Below the pieces are notes generated by a model. It was not told the DNA's origin. It made no database searches and saw only the letters and a program-made list of their open reading frames with translations. Below, piece by piece: positions 10,912 to 23,660 of a stretch of DNA of 64,000 bases. Made by a program: the position numbers and the translations under genes. This stretch comes from Cristatella mucedo (taxonomy: Eukaryota > Bryozoa > Phylactolaemata > Cristatellidae), in NCBI GenBank assembly GCA_009760855.2, contig WPIO01000020.1, positions 5,775,501-5,839,500 of the forward strand, given 5' to 3'. How positions within the stretch are numbered: position 1 is the first letter of the stretch; each line of letters starts with the position of its first letter.

Positions 10912-11055
10912 GCCGAGCTGGCTTGGTCCAGCAGTTAAGGTGCTCCCCCCCCCGACCAAGGTCTGGCTGAGTTCGTGGGCTCGAGCCCCAGGGCATTAGT
11001 GAAGCGCCTGAATAGTGAATAAGTTCTCTTAGGGCAATGTACAAATAAACTATAA

Positions 11056-11110
<55 letters not shown>
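10912..11110 (+). mobile_element. SINE-A, tRNA-derived, with (CA)n(TA)n tail
   Basis: The head reads GCCGAGCTGGCTTGGTCCAG, with a pol III A-box-like TGGTCCAGCAG and a B-box-like GGGCTCGAGCCCC at about 10,978-10,990. The body then reads GAAGCGCCTGAATAGTGAAT followed by AAGTTCTCTTAGGG, which matches the 3' end of the L2-like LINE. The 3' end runs into (CA)n at about 11,057 and (TA)n to 11,110. Copies on the minus strand lie at 48,125-48,275, 34,230-34,345 and 40,190-40,325. Confidence 0.75.
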
Positions 11111-11111
<1 letters not shown>

Positions 11112-11700
11112 CATGGTTGGAGGCTACTTGCACAGGGTCAGCAGACAAATATGGCTAGTGCCAGCGTATATAGAGTCAGCATGTTCAGCACGCAAAAAAT
11201 GAATCACGGAACTCTTTCAATGTTGTGATTAGTAGATAAGTTTTAGCTTCTTTCGCAATGTCTACAATTCACAGAATGTCGTGACACCAGCTGGAACTGA
11301 TTTCAAGGCTTTTGAACCACATACACTAATGGTGCTGAGTTAAAGGGATTTGAGATTGTACAAGGTTTACTTTACTGATTCGCTTGCTTGACTGGTAGCC
11401 ATTGCAGGTCAGTACGAAGTGATCGAAGTGGCAACTGCGACGCTCACGACATATGCGCCTAGCTTCAATAGTTCACTAATGTGAGTGCCTGAGCGCATAG
11501 CCCTAGTTGACCAGTATGCAGCGACTTACAGAAATTGTTATGCGACAAATACGCCGACCCATTGAGAAATAGTATCAGTTTGCGAGCCTACATTTAAGCA
11601 ATGTAATGCAGCTGAAAGTAGGCAGGCTTACCTGACAGCTTATGCGGTCAACTAATGAAAGGTTATTTTGTAACAGGACACCTAGATCTCGTGCACAAAA
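11111..11700 (-). mobile_element. L2-like LINE fragment, heavily decayed
   Basis: In reverse orientation this matches the RT C-terminal region. Landmarks are GCTTGACTGGTAGCCATTGC (about 11,389), GGCAACTGCGACGCTCACGA (about 11,431) and ACACCTAGATCTCG (about 11,679), all shared with 42,950-43,270. No frame is open. The 3' tail lies next to the (TA)n end of SINE-A. Confidence 0.75.
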
Positions 11701-12394
11701 CCTAGTTATTTATATAATCCGGGACTACAATTAAGATGGCTCGCTCACTCAGTTACAATAATGTACTCAAACAAAGACATAACTGAGAGTAAGAACAGCA
11801 CGCTGTATCCAATAGCAGCGATTACTCAATCAACAACACGAACTAAAATGTAAGCAAACGGGTCCGATCATTCTCATTATTTGCCACTCTCTAGCAATAG
11901 TTCAACCGTTGGAAATTTCACTGTAGAGCCTGAGGAAAACATAAGCAGGTGCATTTTCAGTGGGCGACCCGGAGCTTACTCCATTACAAAGTGAATCCAG
12001 ACATTAGTCTAGGCTACATCTGCAGGTGGGTATGAAGGCATATTACGTCTCGGGACTAGAATTCCACCCAGCAATATCATATATCTACATTCCGAGTTGG
12101 ACCGACTAGTTATTACATATAGTGTAAAATCACGCTTAAGTACTGTGCTTTTGCACCCGGGCTAGATCTTAAGTTTTCGATCCGGCACCGAGGAGTCTTT
12201 TATTGCCAGCACCTTATAGACTGAGAGTCGGTAGGCTTTCTCTTACAATATATAAGGTAGGCTGCCAATGCAATGATTTATATCACTGTAACATTTACCA
12301 TGGACATTTTAGGATCTTGGTAGGTACGAATGGGGACGAAGCTCGTTTCGTCTGCAATAGATTTCCTTTGATAGGGTGACCACAGGAGGGTGAT
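11701..12394. other. No recognised feature
   Basis: Unique sequence with only short frames on either strand. No repeat family or coding signal was recognised. Confidence 0.4.
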
Positions 12395-12400
<6 letters not shown>

Positions 12401-12468
<68 letters not shown>

Positions 12469-12480
12469 AGAGAGAGATAG
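12401..12480. repeat. (GA)n microsatellite
   Basis: Nearly pure GA dinucleotide repeat, with imperfect GAAA and GATA units at the right edge. The ORFs that read Ser-Leu or Arg-Glu through it are artefacts of the repeat. Confidence 0.95.
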
Positions 12481-14580
12481 AGAGACAGACAGTGAAAGAG
12501 AGACCCAGAGAGACAGAGGGGGACAGTGAGAACTATCACGCAGCAAACACTTTGGTGTGTTTGTCTTTGGCCGTCTACAAATTCATTTGTGTGAATGTGT
12601 GACCATGACGATAAGAATATAATAGCGATAGGTTAAGTGTCGCCGTCAGTGCATTGTCGGTAGAACTCTCGGATGCTTCAGACGCCCATCAAAGACTGAT
12701 GTGCAGCGAAGCAGCTTATCCATTACATATTGAACCCTTGAAATGAAACTTTTGTTTATCCGAAAAGACTTATTTTTCCGCAATAGCTTCAAACTCAAAC
12801 CTGCCTAAGATACACCATTTTCTCAGTTCCTTACTGCTCTCTGGCCTGAGCAGGCACTCGTTTACGCAGGAATAGAAAATTGCCTAATGTGCTCTTACAC
12901 TCAGCTTTAGGATGCTCCTCTCCTAGTCGCAGGCTCACCTAACTGAAATTCTTACTCTTAGGATGTCTGTTTGCACCTTAGGATTCGTATCCCTTAGCTG
13001 TCCTTCTATGAGCATCAAATCCGGCTCATAACATCAAATAATCTTGACCTTTGATAATTTTCTTTGCTTATTTTATAGCTCAGTGAAATATACGCTACAA
13101 GGAGCTGCAGGATTCCAGCGGTCTCGAGGATGGTAATCACAATGCTCTCAATCGCAGTGATTTCACGATAACCCGACTACATTATTTAAATGTACGCAAA
13201 GCATCATCGGTAGTCACTAATTCCTAATTCAAATAAAGTAGGAAACGCGGATAGGCTCTGCTGGATGAAATACGCTCCGGCTTTTACGGCGAGAATTTTA
13301 CGTCTTATAAGGGAGATGAATATCGTTTTGGCTCTTGGCTTTAGCGTAACAGAACGACGCTAACAATTCACTAGCAAAACCTTGGGTTGAAGCACTTCAG
13401 TTGACAATTATATATTGCTTACTGAACGCGTGGTTAAGGTCTCTTAGGTCTTTTCGCCATATCAGTAACGAGGCTGCTATTTAGGCTGACCTACACTTCT
13501 ACTTTTTACCCATGGACGCGTTAAATTGCACCGAAATAATGAACAATGAGCTTGGATGATGGCTGGGAGCCGAGTATCTTCAATGAAATTGCACCGAGAA
13601 GAAGCGGCAATTGCAAAATTTTAGCTCCACAAACTATTTTGCACGGAATGAGATTACACAATACCTATAATACCTTGCCACTAAATGAGGCGTCAGCCTG
13701 ACTTCCTGTATTAAATTAATTCTCTCCCGCTGCTTGAAGATTAGAGTTGAGCGTGAGCTGCTTTAAGCTTACAAGTAAAAAACAATTGTCGAATGAATTG
13801 GTGGGAATTCGATTGTTCTATTAGGCCATAGGGACCCAAAGCTCTTCGCAATTTTGCGCGTACTTTCTTTCCGTTAGCGCTGCTTTCTCGCTCTTTAACT
13901 CTAGGCCGCAACTGTTGGTTAGATTTCGAGCATCAAATCCATACGTGTGTTGCAGCCCCGGCAGTTAGCAGCACTAAAGGGAGCAAAACAGACTTGAAAG
14001 CGTGCAACTCGCATGGATCATTCTTGCTCAGATTTTGAGGTCTCGTTTGTGCAGCTCTGATGTATTTTGAGCGGAAGAGCTCTCTCGAGTGGGGCAGCAT
14101 TTGAGTGCGTGATAAAGGAATTACGCTGGAAGTGGCATCAGCTTGTTACCGTCGAAGACATTTACACGCATGCTATCAAGTAGTCGCGGATGTCTCTGGC
14201 GACTTCATTAATTAACTATGCGTTTGTAAAGAACTTGGAACGCCTTTTCTATTTTTAAGGGAATTCAATTACCAGTTTTTCATTTATTGCAAGGATAATG
14301 CGCAGCCTTAGTAGGAATCGATTCAGGTGCTGACCTTGGTCTGAATTTTTGCAACGACTACTTTAGCTTATCGGAAATTATTTAGCAACTTACACGGCTT
14401 TGCAGTGCTGCTAGTCAGTTGCCAACTGAGCCTCGTGAAAATTGCAAGCTAAGCATGTCTGCACGTAAGCAATCTTTATAAAAAAAAAGGTGGATCCGCA
14501 TAGCATTGACGATTACAAAGAAAGAGTCTTTTGCTTTCTCTTCCCTGTAATGCGAATTGTCGACCCGAATATAAAATGCT
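12481..14580. other. No recognised feature (about 2.1 kb)
   Basis: No ORF worth calling, no repeat family and no tRNA-like boxes recognised on either strand. Base composition looks like the rest of the window. Confidence 0.4.
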
Positions 14581-14898
14581 AGTCGGTCTTCACCGCCGGC
14601 GTCGAGCTTTCACTTATTCCCATCGGCGCAACGGTCGCTACTCATAATCACCACACTTATTGCAGCTATTACCTGTTGCTAGCACCAATTTTAAATGCTG
14701 GAATAAAACTCTGTGTTAAACTCGTTCTTTTCAAAAGCTAGTCAGTCTTCGCCACCGGCTTCGAGTGTTCACCTATTGCTATTGGCGCATTGGTCACTAC
14801 TCATAATAGCAGGATTTATCAGAACTGTTACCTGTTACTAGCGCCAAATGCTGATACTAGAGTAAACCTCTGCGTTAAACTCGTTTATTTCAAAAGCA
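14581..14898 (+). repeat. Two-unit tandem duplication, period about 159 bp
   Basis: The unit at 14,581-14,739 (starts AGTCGGTCTTCACCGCCGGC, ends TCTTTTCAAAAGCT) is followed directly by a diverged copy at 14,740-14,898 (starts AGTCAGTCTTCGCCACCGGC). Shared internal motifs are CATCGGCGCA/TATTGGCGCA, TTACCTGTT and GTTAAACTCGTT. An 82-codon frame at 14,790-15,038 spans the second unit and has no recognised similarity. Confidence 0.8.
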
Positions 14899-15814
14899 AA
14901 AGCAATAACTGGTTTAGCTTCATGCTTTTTAGATTCTGCAGCTTGGATGATATTTCAGGAATTAAGACTCAAGTTACAAAATTATTCAATTCTGCTTGTA
15001 CGCTACTGCAGTTTATTCTTTTTCTTCAAGTTTCATAAGTGCTGCTACATTTGTTCACGGTGGCTATAGAGTCATTACTATTAGATTAGGTAATTTACGT
15101 AGCAATATTTATGCCACCGATATCTTAAAAATGAGTAAATGAGACCATGATGTGCAAGCTCAGCCGAACTTAAACTTCAATGCTTGCATTCATCCGTAAA
15201 CTATTTACTGGGTTGCACAGATGCAGAAATTTCAGTGCATAATAGTGTATGGAAAATTAGGATGTTTTATACCCCAAGAAATTCTGCTAATATGTACCTA
15301 AATGCTCTAAAGTTCATTAAATTGAGCACTGGTGGCTGGGTCAAATTAAATATTAGGATAAAAATACAGTTGGGAAGGTGTTACCACAAGCTACTTTCAA
15401 GTTAGCTTTTCTTCATTGGACTGCATTAAAACTTTCGATCCCAATTATGACATGCTGTTTTTGCAAATACTCTCTATACGCTGAAATGTTCAACACATTT
15501 TAAAAGTCTCATTTCAAAATTTACTTTCAGTTCAATAAAGACAGTCACACACTAATTTTTTACCAGCGTGATGCATCTACTGAGTGAATTCATTCGACGA
15601 TCAGCTGCCATGGTAGCATTAGTGTTTTGCACCCCACACTAGGTGTGCCTTTATCTCTGTTTTATAAAATCTCATTTTGAACTTGCATTTCAGAAATTGA
15701 TCTGTCCTATTTAGAGGTGATTTTAAATTAGCTTCAATAACTGATCTCACGCTTTCAGCCCGACATTTTGTGCACTGTGTGGTTCCTGTTCTCTTTAGAC
15801 TAATGCGCATGGCT
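14899..15814. other. No recognised feature
   Basis: Contains short unsupported frames (15,184-15,405 plus; 15,619-15,810 minus). No repeat family recognised. Confidence 0.35.
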
Positions 15815-16510
15815 TAAGTCAGACTAAGGAAGACACACTCGATCACATTTTCTCCTGCAACTACATGCCGTCGTCATAAAGGATTACCAAATTTTGCACA
15901 TCTGACTAAATGCAGATTGCATTCAGTCTACAGTGCGTGCCCCCTCATCTCAAGTTATCCGTGAATGGCAAAACCTCAAGACCCTTGAAATCGATGCTAT
16001 CCGTGCACATATATCTTTTTCGCCACTGCTGCTACAAAAGGACACTAGCTGACATAATGGACGTCTTCACCTGTCACTATGCCAATCGTTCGCCCTTCTA
16101 AAAAACTCATTTGGTTTACCACAGGCGTTAAAGTAGCTAGGTCTACCAAGTACAAGCTTGAAAAAGCATACAAATGATCAGGATTGAATGTCCATTGACA
16201 GGCATACCAGGAATTGTGTATTACCAACCTATCTTAGCAAAATCCAAGCCGATTTCAAATAAAAACCGTTCTGAATCAGATTTATTATCAAAAGACAGTA
16301 ATGACTATAATATGGCGTGTCCTTAACTGCTCCCAGATTAGCTCCTCACCTTGTAACCTCATTTTAAACTAGCTCATCACTTCTCAAGATTCTTTATCGA
16401 CGAGATAGACAATAAATATGTCACGAGCCTTAAGTCGTGTCCCAGAACTTTTCATGAAGGCTGTAGTCAGGCTATTACTAAGTCAGCTGCTAAATTTAGC
16501 TTTTTTGGGA
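15815..16510 (+). mobile_element. L2-like LINE, internal fragment, decayed
   Basis: Matches the endonuclease-to-RT linker of the element at 25,180-26,100. Landmarks are CACACTCGATCACATTTTCTC (about 15,836), AAACCTCAAGACCCTTGAAA (about 15,970), AGACAATAAATA and GGCTGTAGTCAGGC (about 16,459). Many stops and indels are present and both ends are lost. It is among the oldest L2 copies here. Confidence 0.8.
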
Positions 16511-19500
16511 ACAGTTGCAATAGTAATTTTAACAGCAATCTCTCAGCTTAAGACTGTGAACACATAGGTGTTCCTGGTTATCAATAAAAATAAAAGCTAC
16601 AGGAAAGGAATTGGTTTGGAATTTTGTATGAAATGATGCCTGGCTGTGCCAAACTCAAACGAAAAGGCCGCTTAAGTAAACAATGAGACATACAACTGCT
16701 TGACGGAACCATATATGGTTCTTGCTGATTAAAGAGCAACAGCAGTTCCGTGAGAATCAGAGGAATACAAATGTGTTGCCAAATTTGCTTGAGGGTGCCA
16801 GATAGGGAACGCCACTCGAGCAATAATATATCTCAAGACCACAAGTCTACCTCAATTAATCAAACAATTCCTAAAGATCCAATGCAACTGAGGTCTGGAA
16901 AACTTTAAATTGAAGGTTTGCATAACCGTAACTGTAACGTGGAGCTTTTGCATAATTGCTCGTTCCTGTTGCAGGCTGCTGTCGTCCTTGAATTTCTTTT
17001 GAAGTTCATTTGATGCTTCCAAACAATAGTCATACTCAGGCACCAATCATGCAATTCATTCAGTTTTATCGGTAGCATATCGACGAAGTAATTTGAGTGG
17101 TCAGACATATCTGTTGTCTGCATTCTCTTTGTTATGACGTTAGCACTCTTTCACCCACACGCGTGCTTTCTTGCGAACAGGCTGCTCTTTTCTCACGTTA
17201 CCAAAACTTATCGCAACTGTAACCACGTGCTTGTACTGATTAAAGAAGTTAAAGATTAGTTATACTTCAGGTGTCTGGATCATAAAAGAAAGATCCTAAA
17301 GCAAGAGAATAACTATGAGTTAAAAAGGATATAATTTAGAATTTAAATAATTAATAAGGCAGAGCCGCCACAGCAGTATCACATTTAAAACGCACACAAT
17401 GAGTATTTGTGTCATTAGCTTTTAAGCCAATGAAGCTTAGAACCCTACTAAATCTATAATTATACCTAATCATGTGTAATGTAATACATTGACTTGCCGA
17501 GAATAAATCTCTTACCTATAGTAATATCCCAGAGGAGATTAGTCGTTTGCTCAACGTGAGAGTTTAGATCTGGAAGCCAGCTACAGAAATTCTTGAGACG
17601 TTCGTTTAGCCTTTTCTCATAGGTTTAGCATATGCAGTAGTCAAATTATTGCTCACTGACCACTGCGATGTACTGAAGGTGATTGCCTCATTGGCGCTTA
17701 CTCGATCACTCTACCAATTAAAGTTCCACGAAAAAACATATTCGAAGCACTTAACCACATGTATGTATTAGCCATGCACCCACATAAACCACTAACCAAT
17801 CGCAAAAATATTCTTACCTGCTCCTATCATCACACCCATTAAAATAGTTAGTCCGCAATTAAAGACCGGTTGCTGGCTAGAGTCCTACTGTCTATTCCTA
17901 GCACTAGGTTTAGAGAAATAAAAAATCGCGATGTAAAATAACTACCTGTCTCTTTCATTTATTTTATAAGTGGTGATGCTAATTGTTCAGGAATATTGCG
18001 ATGATTCCATGAAGCCAGACTAACAGCTTATGCTGTATTTCAAACTTAGAATCGCCGAAAGTTTTTGGTCATGCCTAATATCTGCTATTCATTATCAGTA
18101 AACATTATAGGAAATGTCACTGATATTTCTGGCTGCTAACAGATTTCATCCGGGCGCCCAGGACCATGATGTCAAAATTTTGAGCATGGAGTCACCTGCA
18201 AGCTCTCTGCAATACCCAGATGCTAAACCATAAAACATTCCATGAAACTATAATAATACTAATAATATATATATATATATATTATATGTAATTCTTTTCA
18301 TCAGAACAATAATGGTAATATTCTTAAGTCTAGGAAGCGAACTGAACGATGGTGTAATCAAAGACATAGCGATGAAAGTCAAGCTTTATCCTATACCACA
18401 CCATGAAAAGCATAACTTATCAGGCCCTTTATCAAAGGTTAGCTCGAATCTAGCAAAAAAATATTCACCACTAGCGTGACAGTAATCTGTTTGACTTGTG
18501 CTGCTTGAATTTAGCACCAGCTTCTAGTAACTTGGTTTTATTAGTGGTGTTTGCCATCGCATTAGACCTTTGGGTAGCATGACTCACCCATGGTTAGATG
18601 CGAATGAAGCCAATTCGTCAAGACCCATCGGTAGCAGCTACTCAAAGGCGCTTAAGTTCAACGTTTGAAAAATTACCCGTAGCATACTAATAAATACTGA
18701 TTTTCAAGTGTCTCTTTCTAGCGCATGAAGACTTACTTCATTCTTGTTTGCCGCATAGCAATCCAAAGCTCTTATCTTCTAAAGCCAATGCGGCTTTCAT
18801 CCAATATGATCTCCGTGTGTGTGGATTGATCTTGAGATCAGATGGTGGGCTACAGGTTATTTGTTCTTTTTCACCACCACCTTCAACTAATGCACAAGCT
18901 AACAGTATAGCTCGCGAAACTCTAATAAACTGAAAAACCACTTTGTTCCTATTGAAGATGTAACCGATGTCTGAAATCTCATGTCTCAAAACAGTACAAA
19001 TACCATCAAAGGCACTGGAATGTGTATTACATATGCACTCAAGATTCAATATTAGGTCGTAGGTAAACAAAAGAGGAAACGTCAAAATCTCAATCCTATT
19101 CAGCTATGTTTCAACAGATTTCGAAGCTAATCATTTTTCAGGGTCAGTACTTCAGCTAACGAATGCGGGTTTCATCAGAAAAGCCGACAAAGGTTTGGTC
19201 TTTCTGAAATTTTACCATGATTTCTCAGATGCAGTTCAAATAAGTTACTCTGAAGTGCTACTTAAGCGAGTGTTGTTACGCCCGGATACCACTGCAATGA
19301 TGTTATCTTATCTGAAAATTTCAGCAATGATTTCTACGCCTGGAAACTCTCTTCGGCGTGCCCTTAAATTAACTGTACAACCTGTTACTATTCAGCTTCA
19401 TTTCACAAGTACTACTTAACCGCTTGCAGATGTAATCACCGGACAAATTTTAAGCATCAATTTTACTTAGAAAAAAAGATTATTTGTATTGGTCGCTACG

Positions 19501-20700
19501 GTCTCCTTCATATGTCTGGTGCTCCAAGATCTTCATGCGAAGCGTATAAACACTTACAGCCTCGCTTTGCAAGACTTTTTACTGACGTCAAATTAAGGCT
19601 TTCGTTTTTCTTGGTCCTATCACTTTGTTGTCGTCGTTCCATTTTGCCGTCATCGGTCGCCTCAAAACTCCACGTAGGGGCCGGCGGAGCACGTTAAGAC
19701 GTCTATTTTATTGCCCTTAAATTGAGATTTTAAGGGTGTAACTGAAAAGTAGTTGGCCAACTAAGGTTCAACGATCTACCCACTTTTTTTGGACCCATGT
19801 TGTGATAGACCAAGCCACAGGCACTAATAAGACAAGATCTGGAAGAGCAAAGATAGTGCTTCGCCCATTCAATAACATGCAACGACTAACAAACGGCATC
19901 GTTCTCGTAATCTAGGTATGATCTATTAAGACGGTTTCCTGAAAGGCAACCGACAGCAACGAGTTCGCTGGATATTTAATTTGCCCATTTTATTTAGGAG
20001 CCGGAAAATATTACTAGGTAACCGCGATGACAAATAATAGCTAAATAAAGGATGTCTAGTGCATTTAATAAATATATTTGCTTTTATATTTTTACGCAGC
20101 GATCCGATTAATTTCCATGATTTTCTTCATGGTTGCTTTATCATTCTCACTTATGTGCTACATGATGTGATTGAGTCACTAGCTGAAGTTTTTATAGAAC
20201 ATAGATAGATCTATAGTTCTTTAAAGGCAACATGCAAACGAGTCATTGCTATTCTTATCGTAAAGAAAAGCACTGGTGCTAAAAAACCCACAAGTTGTGC
20301 GGCTGAGCTAGATATTTCCTCAGAGATATGCAGAATAAAGGAAAACATGTCAGCACATGTAATCACTTTCATTTTTTTAAGCATGCAGAATCCTTTTCTA
20401 ATCTTCCCCTACACTGATGTCTTCCTAAACATGAATACTAGCGTGTACCTGAATATTGCCAAGGGTCAGTCTGTATGCACGGGTCTGCCTCATAATTCAA
20501 GCTCATTTGACAAGTATGATTCACAAGTGTGAAGGTAATCCTGCTACCTTGCTGTCAAAGCTGCACAGTTTATACTTGTTTAAATTGTTTCATCCTCGTA
20601 GGCTCACGTAAGCTTACTATGCTGGTTGGAAGTATATGGCTGCTCTAATAAAAGTGACAACACCAATCTTGCAGCGATTTTATAGTTGCAGCTCGTTATT
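16511..20700. other. Largely featureless 4.2 kb
   Basis: A short (TA)n is present at about 18,264-18,283. The longest frame is 115 codons on the minus strand (18,738-19,085), with a plausible amino-acid mix (RHEISDIGYIF, ALALEDKSFGLL) but no family I know and no second copy in the window. No LINE or SINE was recognised. A diverged exon cannot be excluded. Confidence 0.35.
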
Positions 20701-20715
20701 TAACTGAGAAAAAAT

Positions 20716-20874
20716 ATGCCGTTTGGTCGCTTCAAATTAGACGAATTAATCAAAAACGCTGACCGAACTACTGTTAACGAACTGCTAGGCTCGTCGAGCA
20801 TAGTTAGGCTGCTCCTACTAAGGATCAATGATGCCTTGAATGACGAGCCACAGCAAGACTCCTGTCGTTTTTAA
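20716..20874 (+). CDS. Small hypothetical ORF, 52 residues
   Basis: ATG at 20,716 to TAA at 20,872-20,874. The predicted peptide begins MPFGRFKLDELIKNADR and is rich in charged and leucine residues (TVNELLGSSSIVRLLLLR), a helical-looking composition unlike the low-complexity frames around it. No homologue or motif is recognised and there is no second copy in the window. It lies just upstream of an L2-like LINE, so it could be an unrelated exon or chance. Confidence 0.2.
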   Translation: MPFGRFKLDELIKNADRTTVNELLGSSSIVRLLLLRINDALNDEPQQDSCRF

Positions 20875-20929
20875 AGCATCAATTGTTGTTCAATATACAT
20901 GTTTTAGTGACATCTGAACCTGGAAGGCA

Positions 20930-21890
20930 ACACATTTTCTTAAGCTAAACGATGATAAAACTAGCTTATTAGTTATGGGCAAACCCAGTACGATTTATAA
21001 ATTGGAACGGCTGACGTTCAAAATTGGCTCTGCCAGAAAATCACCTTTTGAATCAGCTCTAAATCTAGGCTTCATGTTCCAAAGTGATCTCTCGTCAGAC
21101 GACCGAATCGGCTCTACAATAAAGTCTGCCTACTTTCAGATACATAGCATTTCTAAATTTTAGGCTTATTTAGATAAGGATGCCACATCTAAGTTACTCC
21201 TTGCATTTGTGAAAAACTGTCTTGACTTCTGTAACTCACTGCTTGCTGGCCTACCAGCATGTGCAATCTGGTAATCACAGCTGGTGCAAAACTCCCCAGC
21301 TAGGTTTGTCTGTCATCAGCGTTGCAGTTTCCATTTTTTCGCTGACCTGTACTGGCTCCCAGCCAAGCAGCGGATCAACTTTAAGGTTTTGTTGCTCACT
21401 TTTAGGTCACTTTATTCTTAGGCTCCCACCTATCTCTCAGATCTACTCCCCCACCATGCCAAGCATCGTACTAACTGCTTTTCGGAATCCAGTCGTTTCT
21501 CAATGTCTCATACAAAAACCAAATCCTGTAGACATTTCCCATTTAGTTCATACGCTCTCAAAGCCCGGAACTCACTCCCGACTTTAGTCACAACATCACC
21601 TGACTCGACCACTTTTGTAAAGAACTTAAACCTTATTCTAGACAGCATTTAGTGGGTCCTTGTTATTCGTCCTTCATGTGCTTATGTGTGCTGACACTCT
21701 GCATGCTGCCACTAACCGCACTTGGATGCTGACCCTGTGCATTTTAACCTTAACCATGTTATTCACGTTGTTTATCAACCACGATATTACTCATTATTCA
21801 ACCGTGTTTCCTTTTGCAGCAAATGTAAAGCGTCTAGAAAGAGATTTATGTCTATAAGGGTGCTTTATAAAGTGCATTATTATTAATATT
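20930..21890 (+). mobile_element. L2-like LINE, 5'-truncated, decayed
   Basis: Starts in the RT just after the YADD region (AAACGATGATAAAACTAGC; residues MGKPSTIYKLERLTFKIGSA) and runs to the 3' UTR and a hairpin remnant (AAAGCGTCTAGAAAGAGATT). It ends in ATTATTATTAATATT at about 21,882. The thumb is split over frames 20,975-21,163 and 21,222-21,587 by indels and stops. Confidence 0.88.
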
Positions 21891-22054
21891 TTGTTATTCT
21901 TGTGGAATATTTATGAGTAGGCTTCATGTGAATTAGTTTACTGCGGAGAATATATGTCCATCTTTTTACCTTATGCAATATCCGTCGTGATGCATATATT
22001 GCACGCTCATTTATCTTTAATTTTACAGCAGAGTCTATTTTTTACACGTTTTTT

Positions 22055-22300
22055 AATATTTCCAATACCGGCCCTGTTGTAGTGGACGATGTTTATCACA
22101 TATTCGCACCAGGCCGAGGGTATTTAGAAAGGTAATTGAACTACCCAGCAGGCTCCTCTGGAAATATGTATACCTCTGCTATCAGGACAGCGAGATCAGT
22201 GGAACTGCCCATTCTCAAAATGACTGCTCTCCAGAAATTAAGCATCGTGAAAGTTTGTGCTACATGGGAAAAACGATCCGTAATGTGAGTGCTTACATGC
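22055..22300 (+). pseudogene. Third, highly diverged copy of the membrane-protein gene (fragment)
   Basis: Translation near 22,070-22,115 gives VVVDDVYHIFAP, matching IVVKDVHYVFAP of the gene at 3,690-5,093. Further on GNMYTSAI aligns with GNNYTISI. After a frameshift, HRESLCYMGKTIRN aligns with ERCERLCYKHKCFRN. A TAA after the first block and the frameshift show that it is dead. The conserved order over about 75 codons makes chance unlikely. The rest of the gene is not seen around it. Confidence 0.6.
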
Positions 22301-22560
22301 CTGAGGTCAGCTTAGCAGATCATTCTGCAATGTAATTGTGGAACTGTATCAAGTTTATTCGGTCAAGTTTTCTCGCCTTCATTGCAATATAATATTACAA
22401 GTAATAATTTTAGTCTATACAGCTCTAAACAAACTATAGAGAGTAAAGTAGCTGGAAGTCAGCTATAGTCGTAGGCTCATTTGTGGCAAATGTAGAGTCT
22501 TTGCTGGTAGCCGTAATGTAAGTGCTTACATGCCTGGATAAGCTGAGCAAATCATTCTAA
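22275..22560 (+). repeat. Local duplication inside the gene remnant
   Basis: The stretch CGTAATGTGAGTGCTTACATGCCTGAG (split here only as a description of about 22,281-22,330) recurs with changes at about 22,511-22,560 (CGTAATGTAAGTGCTTACAT). Both are followed by a CAGATCATTCT/CAAATCATTCT motif. It appears to be a partial duplication about 230 bp apart. Confidence 0.6.
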
Positions 22561-23600
22561 ATTTTACGAACGTGGAAGAAATGCTCTTAGCTAAAAACCT
22601 ATCCTTTTTGCAGGTGTGACCTGCTATAGCGCAAGAACACGGAAAACGTTCTTGCAGTTCAATTCTTGCATTGCTTACACAAAATTTGATGTATTAGGCA
22701 AACAAGAACTGTATTTGGCAATTTCATCCTGCTTATTTTTAATCAAATCTTGCTTCAATTGAAAGTAGTTGTTGGATACCACAAACAATTAGTTCAGTCT
22801 TATTTACAGTGCATATATATTACACTTACCTATGGACCCGCTTTTTGGACACCTAAACTGTACTACTGACTCTAAAAAAGTATGGCGATACATACGTTCA
22901 CGGGTTGTCTTCTGCATGGTGGTGTAAGTGAACGAAAATAATAAGCCCTCTGCAAGTTAAAATTAAGATATTAATGCTGACAAGCTATTAAAGGGGTAGC
23001 CACCAGTAGCTCGACTTGTGGGCTTGTGCTGACAACTAATTGGACTGAAGCTGATCTCTTCAGATGCATGTCCAGAATTTCCGTTTTGAACTTTTCATTA
23101 TAGCCGTGAATCATTACTTAATCCATTTGATATGCAGTAATTCAACTTTAAAATATCCCTGCATGCTTTAAACGGTGAAAACATTCCTAGCTTTCTCCAA
23201 CTTTATAGAGTTCAGACAAGTATTGCCAGAATACACTCGATTCACCCAGTATCGCTGCATGTGCACTCGTCGGCCTCACAACGAGCACCCAGTAACTGAC
23301 TTACAGCCAATACACACCTATTTATAAACGTCTCGGGCATCCTTGGTCTAGAACCGTTCTAAGACCTTCTCTTGGAGAATTACTTACTTACGAAGAACTG
23401 TTCCACACTAATTTAATATAGTTGTTACTTGCTGAGGTTAAATAAATGGTTAACTTATTAAATGGTAATATTTGCTTAAGAGCTCATCAGCTGAATTCTT
23501 CCTTCTTATGAGAATTTCAACCATCAAAATGGCCAGTGAGGTTGAGAAATATATACATACACAGACGCACGTACACATGAGCAAACAAAAACGAACACAG
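22561..23600. other. No recognised feature
   Basis: No ORF or repeat family recognised before the TG microsatellite. Confidence 0.4.
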
Positions 23601-23605
23601 ATATA

Positions 23606-23610
23606 TGTGT

Positions 23611-23652
<42 letters not shown>

Positions 23653-23660
23653 GTGTTCAT
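23606..23660. repeat. (TG)n microsatellite
   Basis: TG dinucleotide run, preceded by CA-rich sequence. The frame across it (poly Cys-Val) is an artefact. No SINE head was found next to it. Confidence 0.9.

Noticed and set aside
12295-12546. Ser-Leu-rich frames over the GA repeat
   Set aside because: Microsatellite artefact.
18738-19085. 115-codon minus-strand frame
   Set aside because: No domain recognised, no second copy and no splice or promoter evidence. Noted in the region description only.
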